A stretch of 64,000 nt of DNA from an uncultured Porphyromonadaceae bacterium (GCA_947253625.1 CAMYAB010000008.1:1-64000); one strand, 5' to 3'; numbered from the stretch's first letter, positions 50,623 through 60,416 are shown. Numbers and translations are program-made. Notes: generated by a model not told the origin, from the sequence alone.

Positions 50623-52505
50623 AGCTCCAATTGCTCGTCTAGCTCTAGGTTGTCGACGATGAAGGACTGGCGCTCCGGAGTGTTTTTGCCCATATAAAAC
50701 TCCAGTAGTTCTTTCACGTTGTCCTCCTTTTTCATGACCACGGGATCCAGTCGCATGTCTTCGTTGATGAAGTTTTTGAACTCCTCCGGAGTGATTTCGC
50801 CGAGTCCTTTGAATCGGGTGACGTGTGCTCCGGAGCCAAACTTTGCGACCGCTCTGTCTCGCTCCGCCTCATCGTAGCAGTAGATGGTCTCCTTGTCGTG
50901 TCTGTCTCGGACTCTGAAGAGTGGAGTCTGGAGGATAAAGACATGGTTCTGACGGATGAGGTCTGGAAAAAACTGTAGAAAGAACGTAATGATCAGCAGG
51001 CGTATGTGCATGCCGTCCACATCGGCATCGGTCGCGACGATCACCTTGTTGTACCTCAGGTTGTCGATACTGTCTTCGATGTTGAGTGCAGCCTGTAGGA
51101 GGTTAAACTCCTCATTCTCATACACGATGGCTTTGGAGAGCCCGTGTGTGTTGAGGGGCTTCCCTCTGAGGGAAAACACCGCTTGATACTCTGCATTGCG
51201 ACTCTGTGTGATGCTTCCACTGGCCGAGAGTCCCTCGGTGATAAAGATTGCGGTCTCCTCCGGGTCGACGGCCTTGGGGTCGTTGTAGTGTACGGTGCAG
51301 TCGCGTAGCTTCTTGTTGAATACTGCGGCCTTTTTTACCCGTTCTTTGGCCCGTTTGCTGATTCCGGAGAGGGCTTTGCGCTCGCGCTCGTTTTCCTGTA
51401 CTTTTTTCAGAAGTGCTTCGGCGGTCTCCGAGTGGATGTGCAGGTAGTCATCCAGGTGCGACTTGAGGAAGTCACCGACAAACTTCTGTATCGACACTCC
51501 CCCCTCCACGATCTCACGGGAGCCGAGCTTGGTCTTGGTTTGGCTCTCAAAGAGTGGCTCTTGGATGCGGATGCTGATGGCGGCGGTGATGCCGGAGCGG
51601 ATGTCGTTGTAGTCAAAGTTTTTTCCAAAAAAATCCTTGATCACCCTTGCCACACTCTCCTTGAATGCCGACAGGTGCGTGCCTCCATGGATGGTGTTTT
51701 GCCCGTTGACAAAGGAGTAGTACTCCTCTCCATACTGTGTGGAGTGAGTGAGTGCCACCTCTATGTCCTTTTCCACAAAGTGTATGATGGGGTACAGTGG
51801 GTCGCTGGTCATGTTGTCTTCCAATAGGTCGAGCAACCCATTTTTGCTGACAAAGCGTTTGCCATTGAGGTGGATCGCCAGTCCGGGCTGGAGGTAGGCA
51901 TACATTCGCAGCATCTCCTCGCAAAACTCCTGCTGGTACCTGTAGTTGCGGAAGATGGTTTCGTCCGGCAGGTAGGAGACCAGTGTGCCGTTTGGCTCAT
52001 TTGGTGCGTCAAAAAGCTCGGTGCTACTCACCAGGTTGCCCCGCTCAAAGACTACCGTCCGACCCTTGCCCTCTCGGTAGGAGGTGACCTCTATGTGTTC
52101 GCTCAGGGCGTTGACGGCCTTGAGCCCGACACCGTTGAGTCCGACCACTTTCTTGAATACCTCGCTGTCGTACTTTGCTCCGGTATTCATGGTCCCTACC
52201 GCCTTTTCGAGAGAGGCTTGGGGTATACCACGTCCATGGTCGCGCACGGTCACGTGACGTTCGTCTCGGATCGTGATATAGATGACCCGGCCATAGCCCA
52301 TCGTGTACTCATCGATAGCGTTGTCGATGACCTCCTTGAGCAGGACATAGATCCCATCGTCCTTGGCAGTTCCGTCTCCCAGCTTGCCGATGTACATACC
52401 CGGCCTCAGGCGGATATGCTCCATCGGAGAGAGGGTCGACATTTTGTCGTCCGTGTACTCTGCGGCCTCGGGTAGATCTCGCTTTATATCTATATCTTCG
52501 GTCAT
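50619..52505 (-). CDS. parE: DNA topoisomerase IV subunit B (ParE-type)
   Basis: ATPase subunit of the decatenating type II topoisomerase. 628 residues. MEHIRLRPGMYIG and EVIDNAIDEY begin the GHKL ATP site. GRGIPQASLEKAVGTMNTGA and GLNGVGLKAVNALS complete it. The TOPRIM domain has ITEGLSASGSITQSRN and DADVDGMHIRLLIITF. ParE is preferred to GyrB because of the SPMEHIRLRPGMYIGKLGDG start and the short length. No parC is next to it in this window; in many bacteria the two are adjacent. It lies 10 bases after a GNAT-like gene. Confidence 0.9.
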   Translation of the reverse strand: MTEDIDIKRDLPEAAEYTDDKMSTLSPMEHIRLRPGMYIGKLGDGTAKDDGIYVLLKEVIDNAIDEYTMGYGRVIYITIRDERHVTVRDHGRGIPQASLEKAVGTMNTGAKYDSEVFKKVVGLNGVGLKAVNALSEHIEVTSYREGKGRTVVFERGNLVSSTELFDAPNEPNGTLVSYLPDETIFRNYRYQQEFCEEMLRMYAYLQPGLAIHLNGKRFVSKNGLLDLLEDNMTSDPLYPIIHFVEKDIEVALTHSTQYGEEYYSFVNGQNTIHGGTHLSAFKESVARVIKDFFGKNFDYNDIRSGITAAISIRIQEPLFESQTKTKLGSREIVEGGVSIQKFVGDFLKSHLDDYLHIHSETAEALLKKVQENERERKALSGISKRAKERVKKAAVFNKKLRDCTVHYNDPKAVDPEETAIFITEGLSASGSITQSRNAEYQAVFSLRGKPLNTHGLSKAIVYENEEFNLLQAALNIEDSIDNLRYNKVIVATDADVDGMHIRLLIITFFLQFFPDLIRQNHVFILQTPLFRVRDRHDKETIYCYDEAERDRAVAKFGSGAHVTRFKGLGEITPEEFKNFINEDMRLDPVVMKKEDNVKELLEFYMGKNTPERQSFIVDNLELDEQLEL

Positions 52506-52515
52506 TAGATTCGTC

Positions 52516-53718
52516 TCAGAGTTGTTTTACGTAGCAGCGACGGCGCTTGTGGTGCACTTTCTTGAAATAGGTCCACTGTAGCTGCACACTCGTGTTGTGC
52601 TCCAGCTCGGGGTTGCTCTCCACGTACTTGACCTCATACCTATTGACAGAGGGGATCAGATCCTCAAAGATGAGCGCATTCACCCCTTTGCCCTGATAGT
52701 CGGGGCGTATCCCGATCAGCATCAGGTCGATGATGTCCGCTTTTTTGCTCTTCAGGGCTTTCATCAGGTGCAGAGCGCCGGTGGGCCACAGCCGGCCGTT
52801 CGCTTTTTGGAGCGCACGGGATAGGCTTGGCAGTGCCAGACCAAATCCGATCAGCTCCCCCGTAGTCTCCGCCACTATCAAGCTGAGTAGATCCAGCTTT
52901 ACCAGTGGCAGATAGGCCTCTATGTAGTATTCGATTTGCTTCTGTGTTAGCTCGGTCACGCCATAGAGTTTGGCATAGCTTTGGTTGATGAGGTCAAAAA
53001 GGGGGTACCCGTACCTCTCCCTTAGGGTTTTCTTGTCGTCCAGGTGGATGACCCGTACTCCGTACTTTTTGCGTACCAGGTCACTGACCCGCCTGTGGCG
53101 TTCGGGGACCGCCTTGGGGACATAGATCTTGTACTCTTGCCAGTCCACATCCTTGTCGTATCCCAGTCGCTCCAAATGTGTGGGGTAGTAGGGGTAGTTG
53201 TAGAGCGTGGCCACCGTCGCCGGTTGCTCAAAGCCCTCGATCAGCATGCCCTCACGATCCAGGTCCGTAAAGCCCAGTGGCCCATGTATCTCGTCGCACC
53301 CCATCTCTCTGGCCCATCCCTCCACTGCCGAGAAGAGCAGGTCGACCACCCTCGTGTCGTCGATGAAGTCCACGTACCCAAACCTGGCCCGCCGCTGTCC
53401 CCACTTCTCGTTGGCCCGATGGTTGATGATTCCGGCGATGCGTCCGACGACTTCGTCGCCACGATAGACGAGGTAGCAGACGAGGTCACAAAACTCGAGA
53501 GAGGGATTCCGCCCTGGGGTGAGAGCATCGAGCTCATCACTCATGAGGAGGGGAACGTGATACGGGTCGCCATCGTACAAGTCGATGTTGAACCTCACAA
53601 AGTCCCTTAGCTCACTTCTGGTCCGAACCTTTTGGAGCCGAAGGGTCAGCGTCTCATGGTCCTTGTTCCGAAGGTAGCGTCTGACCTTGTTTTTGTATTC
53701 CTTGATTCCAAAGCTCAT
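52516..53718 (-). CDS. GNAT-fold protein of unknown function
   Basis: 400 residues, conserved in Bacteroidales to my recollection. It has an N-terminal basic helix, then an acetyltransferase-like half (DLVCYLVYRGDEVVGRIAGI, AREMGCDEIHGPLGFTDLDR) and a second half (LIVAETTGELIGFGLALPSL, IGIRPDYQGKGVNALIFEDL) with the RPDYQGKG acetyl-CoA loop. So it looks like two GNAT units with the working site in the second. Substrate unknown. It is first in an apparent operon with parE and coaD. A -7-like TATCTTTG is at 53784-53791 on the minus strand. Confidence 0.75.
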   Translation of the reverse strand: MSFGIKEYKNKVRRYLRNKDHETLTLRLQKVRTRSELRDFVRFNIDLYDGDPYHVPLLMSDELDALTPGRNPSLEFCDLVCYLVYRGDEVVGRIAGIINHRANEKWGQRRARFGYVDFIDDTRVVDLLFSAVEGWAREMGCDEIHGPLGFTDLDREGMLIEGFEQPATVATLYNYPYYPTHLERLGYDKDVDWQEYKIYVPKAVPERHRRVSDLVRKKYGVRVIHLDDKKTLRERYGYPLFDLINQSYAKLYGVTELTQKQIEYYIEAYLPLVKLDLLSLIVAETTGELIGFGLALPSLSRALQKANGRLWPTGALHLMKALKSKKADIIDLMLIGIRPDYQGKGVNALIFEDLIPSVNRYEVKYVESNPELEHNTSVQLQWTYFKKVHHKRRRCYVKQL

Positions 53719-53908
53719 GGTGTGTCGTCTTTACTTCCCTATATGTGTGGATTGGCTTGCTGTCTAGCCACTCCCCCATGCTACAAAGATACCCAAAAAT
53801 CTAGTTAGTCTCCCGATATCATGTCTCGGACAGACGTATCGGAAATAGAGACCCCCTTTCGCCCCAAAAGAGCAAAGTGCGACAGCCCCCTCAGGCGAAC
53901 TTTGTTTT

Positions 53909-54150
53909 TCTTCTATCCGTCTAAGTGATCGCTTCTATCCGTGAAAACTTTTGCTTCTATCCGTGGAACCTTTTGCTTCTATCCGTGAAACCAAAGGCTC
54001 CTTGTAAGTGTTTGATTCTCAATATCTCCAAAAGAGGCTTTTTGACCCCGAAAATCGCCTGCTTTTTCACCTTTTTTAGAGGACTTTTGGAGGGAAAGGG
54101 TGTCGGTGTTTGCCGATCTAATTTATGTATCCCAAGGACTTTGTATTCAG
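53909..54150 (+). repeat. Composite interspersed repeat with four 22-base units
   Basis: Units start at 53909, 53931, 53953 and 53975. The first is the GTCTAAGTG variant; the others carry CTATCCGTGAAA (one CTATCCGTGGAA). Then come TGTAAGTGTTTGATTCTCAA, GAAAATCGCCTGCTTTTTCA, a T-rich part and GTGTCGGTGTTTGCCGATCT. The period is exactly 22. It lies between two divergent genes. The remainder up to the promoter at 54241 shows no gene. Confidence 0.8.
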
Positions 54151-54240
54151 AGGCTTTTCTATCACATGGCCCGGTCGGGTGACAAATCTGATCCTGGGAG
54201 GTCGCAACGCCCTTCTCCCAAGGGTGGAAAACCTGCGACG

Positions 54241-54272
54241 TTTGATTAATTGCCGAAAAATAGCTACCTTCG
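54241..54272 (+). promoter_or_regulatory. Promoter of the PpiD-like gene
   Basis: TTTG at 54241-54244, 20 bases, TACCTTCG at 54265-54272. The -7 box departs from TAnnTTTG by one base. Confidence 0.6.
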
Positions 54273-54315
54273 CACACTGAACGTGTGCAATACGATTAGC
54301 AACAATTGTGTATAA

Positions 54316-56463
54316 ATGGCAACATTAGAAAAAATTAGAAACAGGGCAGGGTGTCTGGTCATGATTATTGGCTTTGCACTCCTAGCTTTCCTAGCCGGTG
54401 ACCTGATCAATGGCGGGTCTACACTCCTGAGAGCGCGTGAGCTCAACGCTTTCTCTGTCAACAAAAAGACAGTCCAGATCCACGACTATACCGATAGAAT
54501 AGAGCGTGCGACCGAGCAGTATCGAGCTCAAGGACAGAGCCTCAATGAGGCTCAGACCGTCCAGCTGCGCAACCAGATCTTCTCGACCATGGTGGCCGAG
54601 CAGATCTTGCATGAGGAGACCTCCAAGCTCGGCCTGACCGTCACACCGGAAGAGACCTTTGACCTTGTGCAGGGTGACCATATCTCACCGGTAATTCTCA
54701 GCAATCCGATGTTCGTCAACCCCGAGACAGGAGCATTCAACAAGGCAGATCTCCTCAATTTCCTCAAGACGATCAACGACAAGAACGGCAACTATGCCCC
54801 CGATGCACAAGCACAGATCAGCCAGCTCAAGGCAATGTGGGCCGATACCGAGAAGCAGGTGCGTGACTTTAGCTTGAGCGAAAAGTACACCAACCTTATC
54901 AGCAAGGCAATCGTGACCAATGCCATCGAGGTGGAGCATGCACTGGAGGCCAATCGCACCGAGGCGGACCTCCTCTATGTCAGCCAAAATGCGAGACAGG
55001 TGAGCGACTCCTTGGTACAGGTCTCCGATGCAGATATCAAGGCCTACTACGACAGCCACAAGGAGTACATGCGTACCCAGCCCGGTGCTATCGTGGACCT
55101 AATCTATGCCAATATCACACCATCCGATGCAGACTTTCAGAAAGCACAAGAGGATGCCCAAGCCGCTCGCGAAGAGCTGAGCAGGGGGGATAATCCGGCT
55201 GTGGTGCTGAGTGAGTACTCCGACGTCCCCTACAACAACGTCTACATCACTATGGCGGACTTGCAAAACTCCGGGCTTTCGCAGCAGATCCTGGAGTTTG
55301 TCACCGGTGCCACGGTGGGGCAGGTGTCCGAGGTGATGACCGAGGGCAATAACTATATTGTAGCCATGCTCGCCGGCAAGAAAAACAGTGCCGAGAGCCT
55401 AAGGGTACGTCACATTGTGCTGGCACCCAAGGGCTCCTATGAGGGTCAAGTGAATGCAGACAGCTTGTTGCAAGTCCTGCAGGCTAGTCCCGCTACGTTT
55501 GCCACTGTGGCTGCAGAGCACTCCATGGATCGCAACTCCAGTAAGAACGGTGGCGAAATAGGATGGCTCAACGAGGCACAAGCCACTCAATACATAGGTG
55601 CGGACTTTGCCGACGCTATCTACCACGCACAGGTCGGACGCCCATTTGCCTTCACCTCCAAGTATGGTGAGCACATCATATTGGTGGAAGAAGCGCGCCC
55701 CAATGTGGACAAGTACAATGTGGCACTGGCCGTCAATCAGGTGACCGCAAGCACCGATACGCACACTCGTATATACAACGAGCTAAGTCACTTCCTGACC
55801 ACCAACAAATCCGTGGCAGGGATTGATACCGCAGCTGTCAACGCCGGCTATCAAGTCATGGATGACCTGAGAGTAATGAGTGCACAGCCTGTGATCGCCA
55901 ACAATATCACAGACAGCCGTGAGGTGGTGCGCTGGGTCATGAACAACGACAAGGGACAAGTCTCCTCGATCATGGAGGCCGGTGACAAGTACGTCATTGC
56001 ACGGGTGGTGGACAAGTTTGGCGAAGGCTACACCGACCTAAAGAGTGTGTCCGACCAGATACGTCCGATCGTGGCGATGGAGAAAAAGACGGACTACCTG
56101 TACGACAAACTGGTGGGTGCCGGATACAGCAGTCTGCAAGCCTATGCCGATGCTGTGAACCAACCTGTGGACACACTCTACAGTGTCAAGTACACCACAC
56201 CGCAGCTCGAGGCAATCGGTGCTGAGCCGGCACTCAATGCAGTGGCCACCTATGCACCGCTCAACACCCCCACTCCCGTAAAGGGCAATGGCGCGGTATA
56301 TCTGGCCAGTGTACTCCGTCGAGACCAAGATCCCAACGCTCGCAGTGAAGCCGCTGTGAGAGCCGACCTCATCAACGGCCGACGTGGCTTGGTGCGGATG
56401 CGTGCCCTCGAAGTGGTGATGGGCAAGGCTGACATCAAGGATCTCAGATGGAAGTTCTTCTGA
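54316..56463 (+). CDS. PpiD/SurA-like periplasmic peptidyl-prolyl isomerase
   Basis: Membrane-anchored foldase for envelope proteins, 715 residues. One N-terminal membrane helix (CLVMIIGFALLAFLAGDLI) precedes a SurA_N-like helical domain (about 40-200, with LRNQIFSTMVAEQILHEETS). A parvulin domain follows (about 360-460: VRHIVLAPKGS, SMDRNSSKNGGEIGWLNE, FADAIYHAQVGRPFAFTSKY, GEHIILVEE). The remainder looks like a second, degenerate isomerase-like region. The architecture is that of PpiD. ATG at 54316 is well placed after the promoter. Confidence 0.9.
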   Translation: MATLEKIRNRAGCLVMIIGFALLAFLAGDLINGGSTLLRARELNAFSVNKKTVQIHDYTDRIERATEQYRAQGQSLNEAQTVQLRNQIFSTMVAEQILHEETSKLGLTVTPEETFDLVQGDHISPVILSNPMFVNPETGAFNKADLLNFLKTINDKNGNYAPDAQAQISQLKAMWADTEKQVRDFSLSEKYTNLISKAIVTNAIEVEHALEANRTEADLLYVSQNARQVSDSLVQVSDADIKAYYDSHKEYMRTQPGAIVDLIYANITPSDADFQKAQEDAQAAREELSRGDNPAVVLSEYSDVPYNNVYITMADLQNSGLSQQILEFVTGATVGQVSEVMTEGNNYIVAMLAGKKNSAESLRVRHIVLAPKGSYEGQVNADSLLQVLQASPATFATVAAEHSMDRNSSKNGGEIGWLNEAQATQYIGADFADAIYHAQVGRPFAFTSKYGEHIILVEEARPNVDKYNVALAVNQVTASTDTHTRIYNELSHFLTTNKSVAGIDTAAVNAGYQVMDDLRVMSAQPVIANNITDSREVVRWVMNNDKGQVSSIMEAGDKYVIARVVDKFGEGYTDLKSVSDQIRPIVAMEKKTDYLYDKLVGAGYSSLQAYADAVNQPVDTLYSVKYTTPQLEAIGAEPALNAVATYAPLNTPTPVKGNGAVYLASVLRRDQDPNARSEAAVRADLINGRRGLVRMRALEVVMGKADIKDLRWKFF

Positions 56464-56488
56464 TCTCCTGACCGATAACAAAAAATCA

Positions 56489-56527
56489 GGTGGGGCCGTA
56501 TCAACGCGAACGTTGGTACGGCCCCAC
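56489..56527 (+). terminator. Terminator of the PpiD-like gene
   Basis: GTGGGGCCGTATCAACG and CGTTGGTACGGCCCCAC form a 17-bp stem with one mismatch and a GCGAA-type loop, followed by TGCTTTTGT. Confidence 0.75.
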
Positions 56528-56644
56528 TGCTTTTGTATGCCGATACTTTTCTTGCGCCGCAGTGACGGCCGGAGTCTCACGGTACTACCCAACGTATGCC
56601 TAGATTTTGCGGCGGGGGTGTGTATGCGGATTTCCAAATTTTGC

Positions 56645-56652
56645 TATATTTG
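56645..56652 (+). promoter_or_regulatory. -7 box of phoH-like gene
   Basis: TATATTTG, 77 bases before the ATG at 56730. No good -33 box is visible. Confidence 0.45.
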
Positions 56653-56729
56653 TTTTGATGGCAATAGCCTGATACGCCGGCGGAGCCGACGTCTACACCC
56701 AAACCTTTTTCAGTAGAGACCAAGTGACT

Positions 56730-58070
56730 ATGGCAAAGAAAAACTACGTACTGGACACCAATGTCATCCTCCATGACTCAAACTGTATAGCCAACTTTGA
56801 GGACAACAACGTCTACATCCCTATCACGGTACTCGAGGAAGTGGATCGTTTCAAGAAAGGCTACGACCAGATCAACTTTAATGCCCGTAGCTTTAGTCGC
56901 ATCTTGGACGAAAGTCTCGAGAAGAGCGGAGAGAGTGTCCGCGTCCTCGTCAATGGCGTCCAAATCAACTCGGACGGTGGACGACTCTTCATTCTCACCA
57001 ATGGAGAACGTCACCCCAAGATACACGAAGTCTTTCAGACAGAGATCAATGACCATAGGATCCTATCCGCCACACTGACACTGACCGAAAGCGACAAGAC
57101 CCATCCGACAATATTGGTCACAAAAGATGTCAACCTCAGGATCAAGGCTATAGCACTTGGACTGAAGACGGAGGACTACACTACCGACCAAGTAGACCCG
57201 CAGGACATTTTTGCACCCACTAACCAAGAGGTGGAGATCGCCGACTCCGGTGTAGTGGACAGCCTCTATCTCTCTCGCTCAAGTGGTATACCGGTGGAGG
57301 AGGCCAAGCTGCCTTTCGCACCAATCCCCAACCAAACCTTTGTCCTCAATAGCCCAAAGGGAACGGCGCTTGTGCGTGTGGATGCTGAAGCCAAAACCCT
57401 ACGCACAGTCGAGAAAAAGACCCTCACCGGGATTTCGCCCCGCAATGCGGAGCAAGCCCTTGCGCTAAATGTGCTTGCAGATCCCTCTCTGTCGTTGGTG
57501 GCACTCACCGGCACTGCCGGGACCGGCAAGACGCTACTGGCACTGGCTGCCGCACTCTCGCAGATGGACGACTATCAGCAGATCCTCCTGGCACGCCCCA
57601 TCGTAGCACTCTCCAACAAAGATATAGGCTTCCTCCCCGGTGGCTACAAGGAGAAGATCGCTCCCTACATGCAACCCCTATTTGACAACTTGAGCGTCAT
57701 AAAAAATCAGCTCGGTGCCACCTCCGCACAATATCAAAGGATAGAGGAGCTCCAGAAAGATGAGCGACTTGTCATAGAGGCTCTGGCATTCATCCGCGGA
57801 AGATCTCTCAACCACACAATCTGCATCATCGATGAGGCGCAGAACCTTACACCACAGGAGATCAAGACGGTCATCACGCGCGCCGGTGATCATACCCGCA
57901 TGATCTTCACCGGAGATGTACGACAGATCGACTCCCCCTACCTGGAGGTCTACAGCAATGGTCTATCCTACATGATCGAGCGCATGAAAGGGGAGAGCTT
58001 TTTCGCACACGTGAATCTTGTCCACGGTGAGCGATCACAACTCAGTGATGTGGCCGCCCGCAAGCTCTAG
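56730..58070 (+). CDS. PhoH-family protein with PIN domain (PhoH2-like)
   Basis: 446 residues. The N-terminal 140 residues are a PIN nuclease-type domain (KKNYVLDTNVILHD ... LVTKDVNLRIKAIALGL) with acidic residues in place. The C-terminal half is a PhoH ATPase with Walker A LTGTAGTGKTLLALAAAL, ICIIDEAQNLTPQEIKTV (Walker B) and FTGDVRQIDSPYL. PIN-PhoH fusions are RNA helicase/ribonuclease proteins in other bacteria. ATG 56730 is preferred to a GTG two codons upstream, as relatives start MAKKN. It is followed by the carboxylase gene after 53 bases. Confidence 0.92.
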   Translation: MAKKNYVLDTNVILHDSNCIANFEDNNVYIPITVLEEVDRFKKGYDQINFNARSFSRILDESLEKSGESVRVLVNGVQINSDGGRLFILTNGERHPKIHEVFQTEINDHRILSATLTLTESDKTHPTILVTKDVNLRIKAIALGLKTEDYTTDQVDPQDIFAPTNQEVEIADSGVVDSLYLSRSSGIPVEEAKLPFAPIPNQTFVLNSPKGTALVRVDAEAKTLRTVEKKTLTGISPRNAEQALALNVLADPSLSLVALTGTAGTGKTLLALAAALSQMDDYQQILLARPIVALSNKDIGFLPGGYKEKIAPYMQPLFDNLSVIKNQLGATSAQYQRIEELQKDERLVIEALAFIRGRSLNHTICIIDEAQNLTPQEIKTVITRAGDHTRMIFTGDVRQIDSPYLEVYSNGLSYMIERMKGESFFAHVNLVHGERSQLSDVAARKL

Positions 58071-58123
58071 CCCCCTATTCACACCCGCTCCCGTAGCAAC
58101 GTAATCCAACCAATCCAACAACT

Positions 58124-59893
58124 ATGGCAAAAAGAAGTATTCAGTTTAGTCTCATGTACCGGGACATGTACCAAAGCTCCGGTAAGTACCAGCCTCGTGC
58201 CGAGCAATTGGAGCGTATCGCTCCCGCTATCATAGATATGGGGTGTTTCGCACGAGTGGAGACCAATGGAGGCGCCTTTGAGCAAGTGCAGCTCCTCTAT
58301 GGCGAAAACCCCAACCACGCCGTGCGTGCTTTTACTCATGCGTTCAACGAGGTGGGGATCAAGACCCATATGCTTGACCGAGGACTAAACGGACTACGAA
58401 TGTACCCCGTACCTGCTGATGTACGACGGCTCATGTATCGGGTGAAAAAGGCCCAAGGAGTGGATATAACCCGGATCTTTGATGGACTCAACGACCCACG
58501 GAACATTATCCCATCCATTGTGTATGCCAAGGAGGCCGGGATGACTCCACAAGGAACCCTCTGTATCACACACTCCCCTGTCCATACAGTCGACTACTAT
58601 GTAGGCGTAGCTGTACAGCTCATTGAGGCCGGTGCCGAGGAGATCTGTCTAAAAGATATGGCAGGAGTAGGTCGTCCCGCTACACTGGGAAAGATCGTGC
58701 GGGAGATCAAAGCCGCCTATCCGAATATCACGGTAGAGTATCACGGACATACCGGGCCCGGCTTTTCTGTCGCATCCATGCTGGAGGTGGCAAGGGCAGG
58801 TGTCGATATCTTGGATGTGGCTGTCGAGCCCCTTGCTTGGGGAAAGATTCACCCGGATGTCATCACCATACAAGCTATGCTGGATGATGCTGGCTTTGAT
58901 GTCCCCAAGGTGAACATGAACGCCTATATGAAGGTCCGTGCGCTGACCCAGGAGTTTTTGGATGATTTTTTGGGCTATTTCACCAACTACACCAATCTCC
59001 GCATGAATTCCCTACTTGTCGGCTGTGGCCTACCCGGGGGCATGATGGGATCCATGATGGCTGACCTAAAAGGGATCCACTCGGCCATCAATATGTTTCA
59101 CCGCCAAAACAATACCCCGGAGCTCTCCATGGACGATCTTTTGGTCAAGTTGTTTCAGGAGGTGGAGTACACCTGGCCTCGGCTTGGATACCCACCACTG
59201 GTCACGCCATACAGCCAATATGTCAAGAATATTTCGCTCATGAATGTCTTCAACATGGAGCGTGGCGAAGGACGCTGGCAAGCCATCGATGCCAAAGCAT
59301 GGGATATGATCCTGGGCAAGGCCGGTAGACTACCGGGCAAGCTAGACCCTGAGATCATAGAGCTGGCAAAGGAAAAGGGCTATGAATTCACGGACGAGGA
59401 TCCGCAAAACAACTACCCCGATGACCTTGACAGGTACCGCAAGATCATGGATGATGAAGGGTGGGCATATGGACAGGATGACGAGGAGCTATTCGAGCTG
59501 GCGATGCATGAGCAGCAGTATCGAGACTACAAGAGTGGTGTGGCCCGTGAGAGATTTTTGGAAGACCTCGCCAAGCTCAAGGCCGAAAAGCAAGCAAAAG
59601 AGGGCTATACCGTAGAGGATGTCCGAGCACTTGAGCGTGTGAACCTTGTACCGGTGGTGGCACCAATCAGCGGTCAACTCTTTTGGGAAGTAGACTGCCT
59701 GGATCGCTCCGTCGCACCGGCCATTGGCACCAAGTACGCAGAGGGTGACACCATCGCATTTGTGCAGTCCCGCGAGACCTATAGTGTAGATGTCCCGATC
59801 CTCATCTCAGGCACACTCCGTGAGGTAGTGGGCAAGCAGGGTGCTTTTGTCCAAAAAGGTGAGGCTATTGCCTACCTTGCGCCTAAGGAATGA
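58124..59893 (+). CDS. Pyruvate carboxylase subunit B / oxaloacetate decarboxylase alpha-like, biotin Lys absent
   Basis: Carboxyltransferase of central metabolism, 589 residues. The N-terminal TIM barrel shows MYRDMYQSSGKYQ, RIFDGLNDPRNI, DMAGVGRPATLGKIV and the metal-ligand EYHGHTGPGFS. The helical conserved domain follows (about 300-450). The C-terminal 80 residues look like a biotinyl domain (VVAPISGQLFWEV ... GKQGAFVQKGEAIAYL). At the place of the biotinyl motif AMKM or AMKTYN the sequence is S549-R-E-T-Y-S, so the acceptor Lys is Glu551. It may use another biotin carrier or have a different role. The stop overlaps the next gene by 4 bases. Confidence 0.88.
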   Translation: MAKRSIQFSLMYRDMYQSSGKYQPRAEQLERIAPAIIDMGCFARVETNGGAFEQVQLLYGENPNHAVRAFTHAFNEVGIKTHMLDRGLNGLRMYPVPADVRRLMYRVKKAQGVDITRIFDGLNDPRNIIPSIVYAKEAGMTPQGTLCITHSPVHTVDYYVGVAVQLIEAGAEEICLKDMAGVGRPATLGKIVREIKAAYPNITVEYHGHTGPGFSVASMLEVARAGVDILDVAVEPLAWGKIHPDVITIQAMLDDAGFDVPKVNMNAYMKVRALTQEFLDDFLGYFTNYTNLRMNSLLVGCGLPGGMMGSMMADLKGIHSAINMFHRQNNTPELSMDDLLVKLFQEVEYTWPRLGYPPLVTPYSQYVKNISLMNVFNMERGEGRWQAIDAKAWDMILGKAGRLPGKLDPEIIELAKEKGYEFTDEDPQNNYPDDLDRYRKIMDDEGWAYGQDDEELFELAMHEQQYRDYKSGVARERFLEDLAKLKAEKQAKEGYTVEDVRALERVNLVPVVAPISGQLFWEVDCLDRSVAPAIGTKYAEGDTIAFVQSRETYSVDVPILISGTLREVVGKQGAFVQKGEAIAYLAPKE

Positions 59894-60318
59894 GCGAAGA
59901 GGAGCACCTAACTGTCTTTGACCCCATAAGGCGACAGCGAGTCCGGCTCACGCCGGAGGAGCGTGTCCGACAAGCCATGGTCCATGCGTTGGTACACGAC
60001 TATGGCTATCCACCAGAGTTGATGGCCAATGAGGTTACCATTACGGTTGGAAAAGTGACACGACGTTGCGACACCGTGGTCTACTCACGTGACCGTACCC
60101 CGCTGATGATCCTGGAGTATAAGGCTCCCCGAGTCGACCTGAATGAGAAGGTCGTACTGCAAGCTTTTCAGTACAATAGTGTCCTCTGTGTGCCGGTCAT
60201 TGTCTTGGCCAATGGACCTAGGATACTGGCCTATCGAATCGGGTACAACGGTGATTCGACCACGTTGCTGTCGGATTTTCCATCCTATGAAGCATTGCTG
60301 GAGATGCGCTTGCGGTAA
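59890..60318 (+). CDS. HsdR N-terminal domain-like protein
   Basis: 142 residues resembling the stand-alone HSDR_N domain of type I restriction enzymes: EERVRQAMVHALVHDYGYPP, VTRRCDTVVYSRDRTPLMIL and EYKAPRVDLNEKVVLQAFQY. The D...ExK pattern of PD-(D/E)xK nucleases (D in RCDTVVY, E-Y-K) is present. Free-standing copies are common in Bacteroidetes and their role is unknown; no HsdM/HsdS is near. ATGA overlap with the carboxylase gene indicates co-translation, an odd pairing. A bidirectional terminator follows. Confidence 0.82.
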   Translation: MSEEEHLTVFDPIRRQRVRLTPEERVRQAMVHALVHDYGYPPELMANEVTITVGKVTRRCDTVVYSRDRTPLMILEYKAPRVDLNEKVVLQAFQYNSVLCVPVIVLANGPRILAYRIGYNGDSTTLLSDFPSYEALLEMRLR

Positions 60319-60351
60319 CCTGTGGGGATAGTCACTGAGGAGATCTGAAGT

Positions 60352-60398
60352 AAAAAAAGGTGAGGGAGTGCCTGAAAGGCACTCCCTCACCTTTTTTG
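60352..60398. terminator. Bidirectional terminator between convergent genes
   Basis: AAAAAAAGGTGAGGGAGTGCC and its reverse complement flank a four-base loop, with A and T tracts on both sides. It serves the HsdR-N gene on one side and the PPi-PFK gene on the other. Confidence 0.9.
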
Positions 60399-60416
60399 AG
60401 AGACCTTGCTTAGCTT

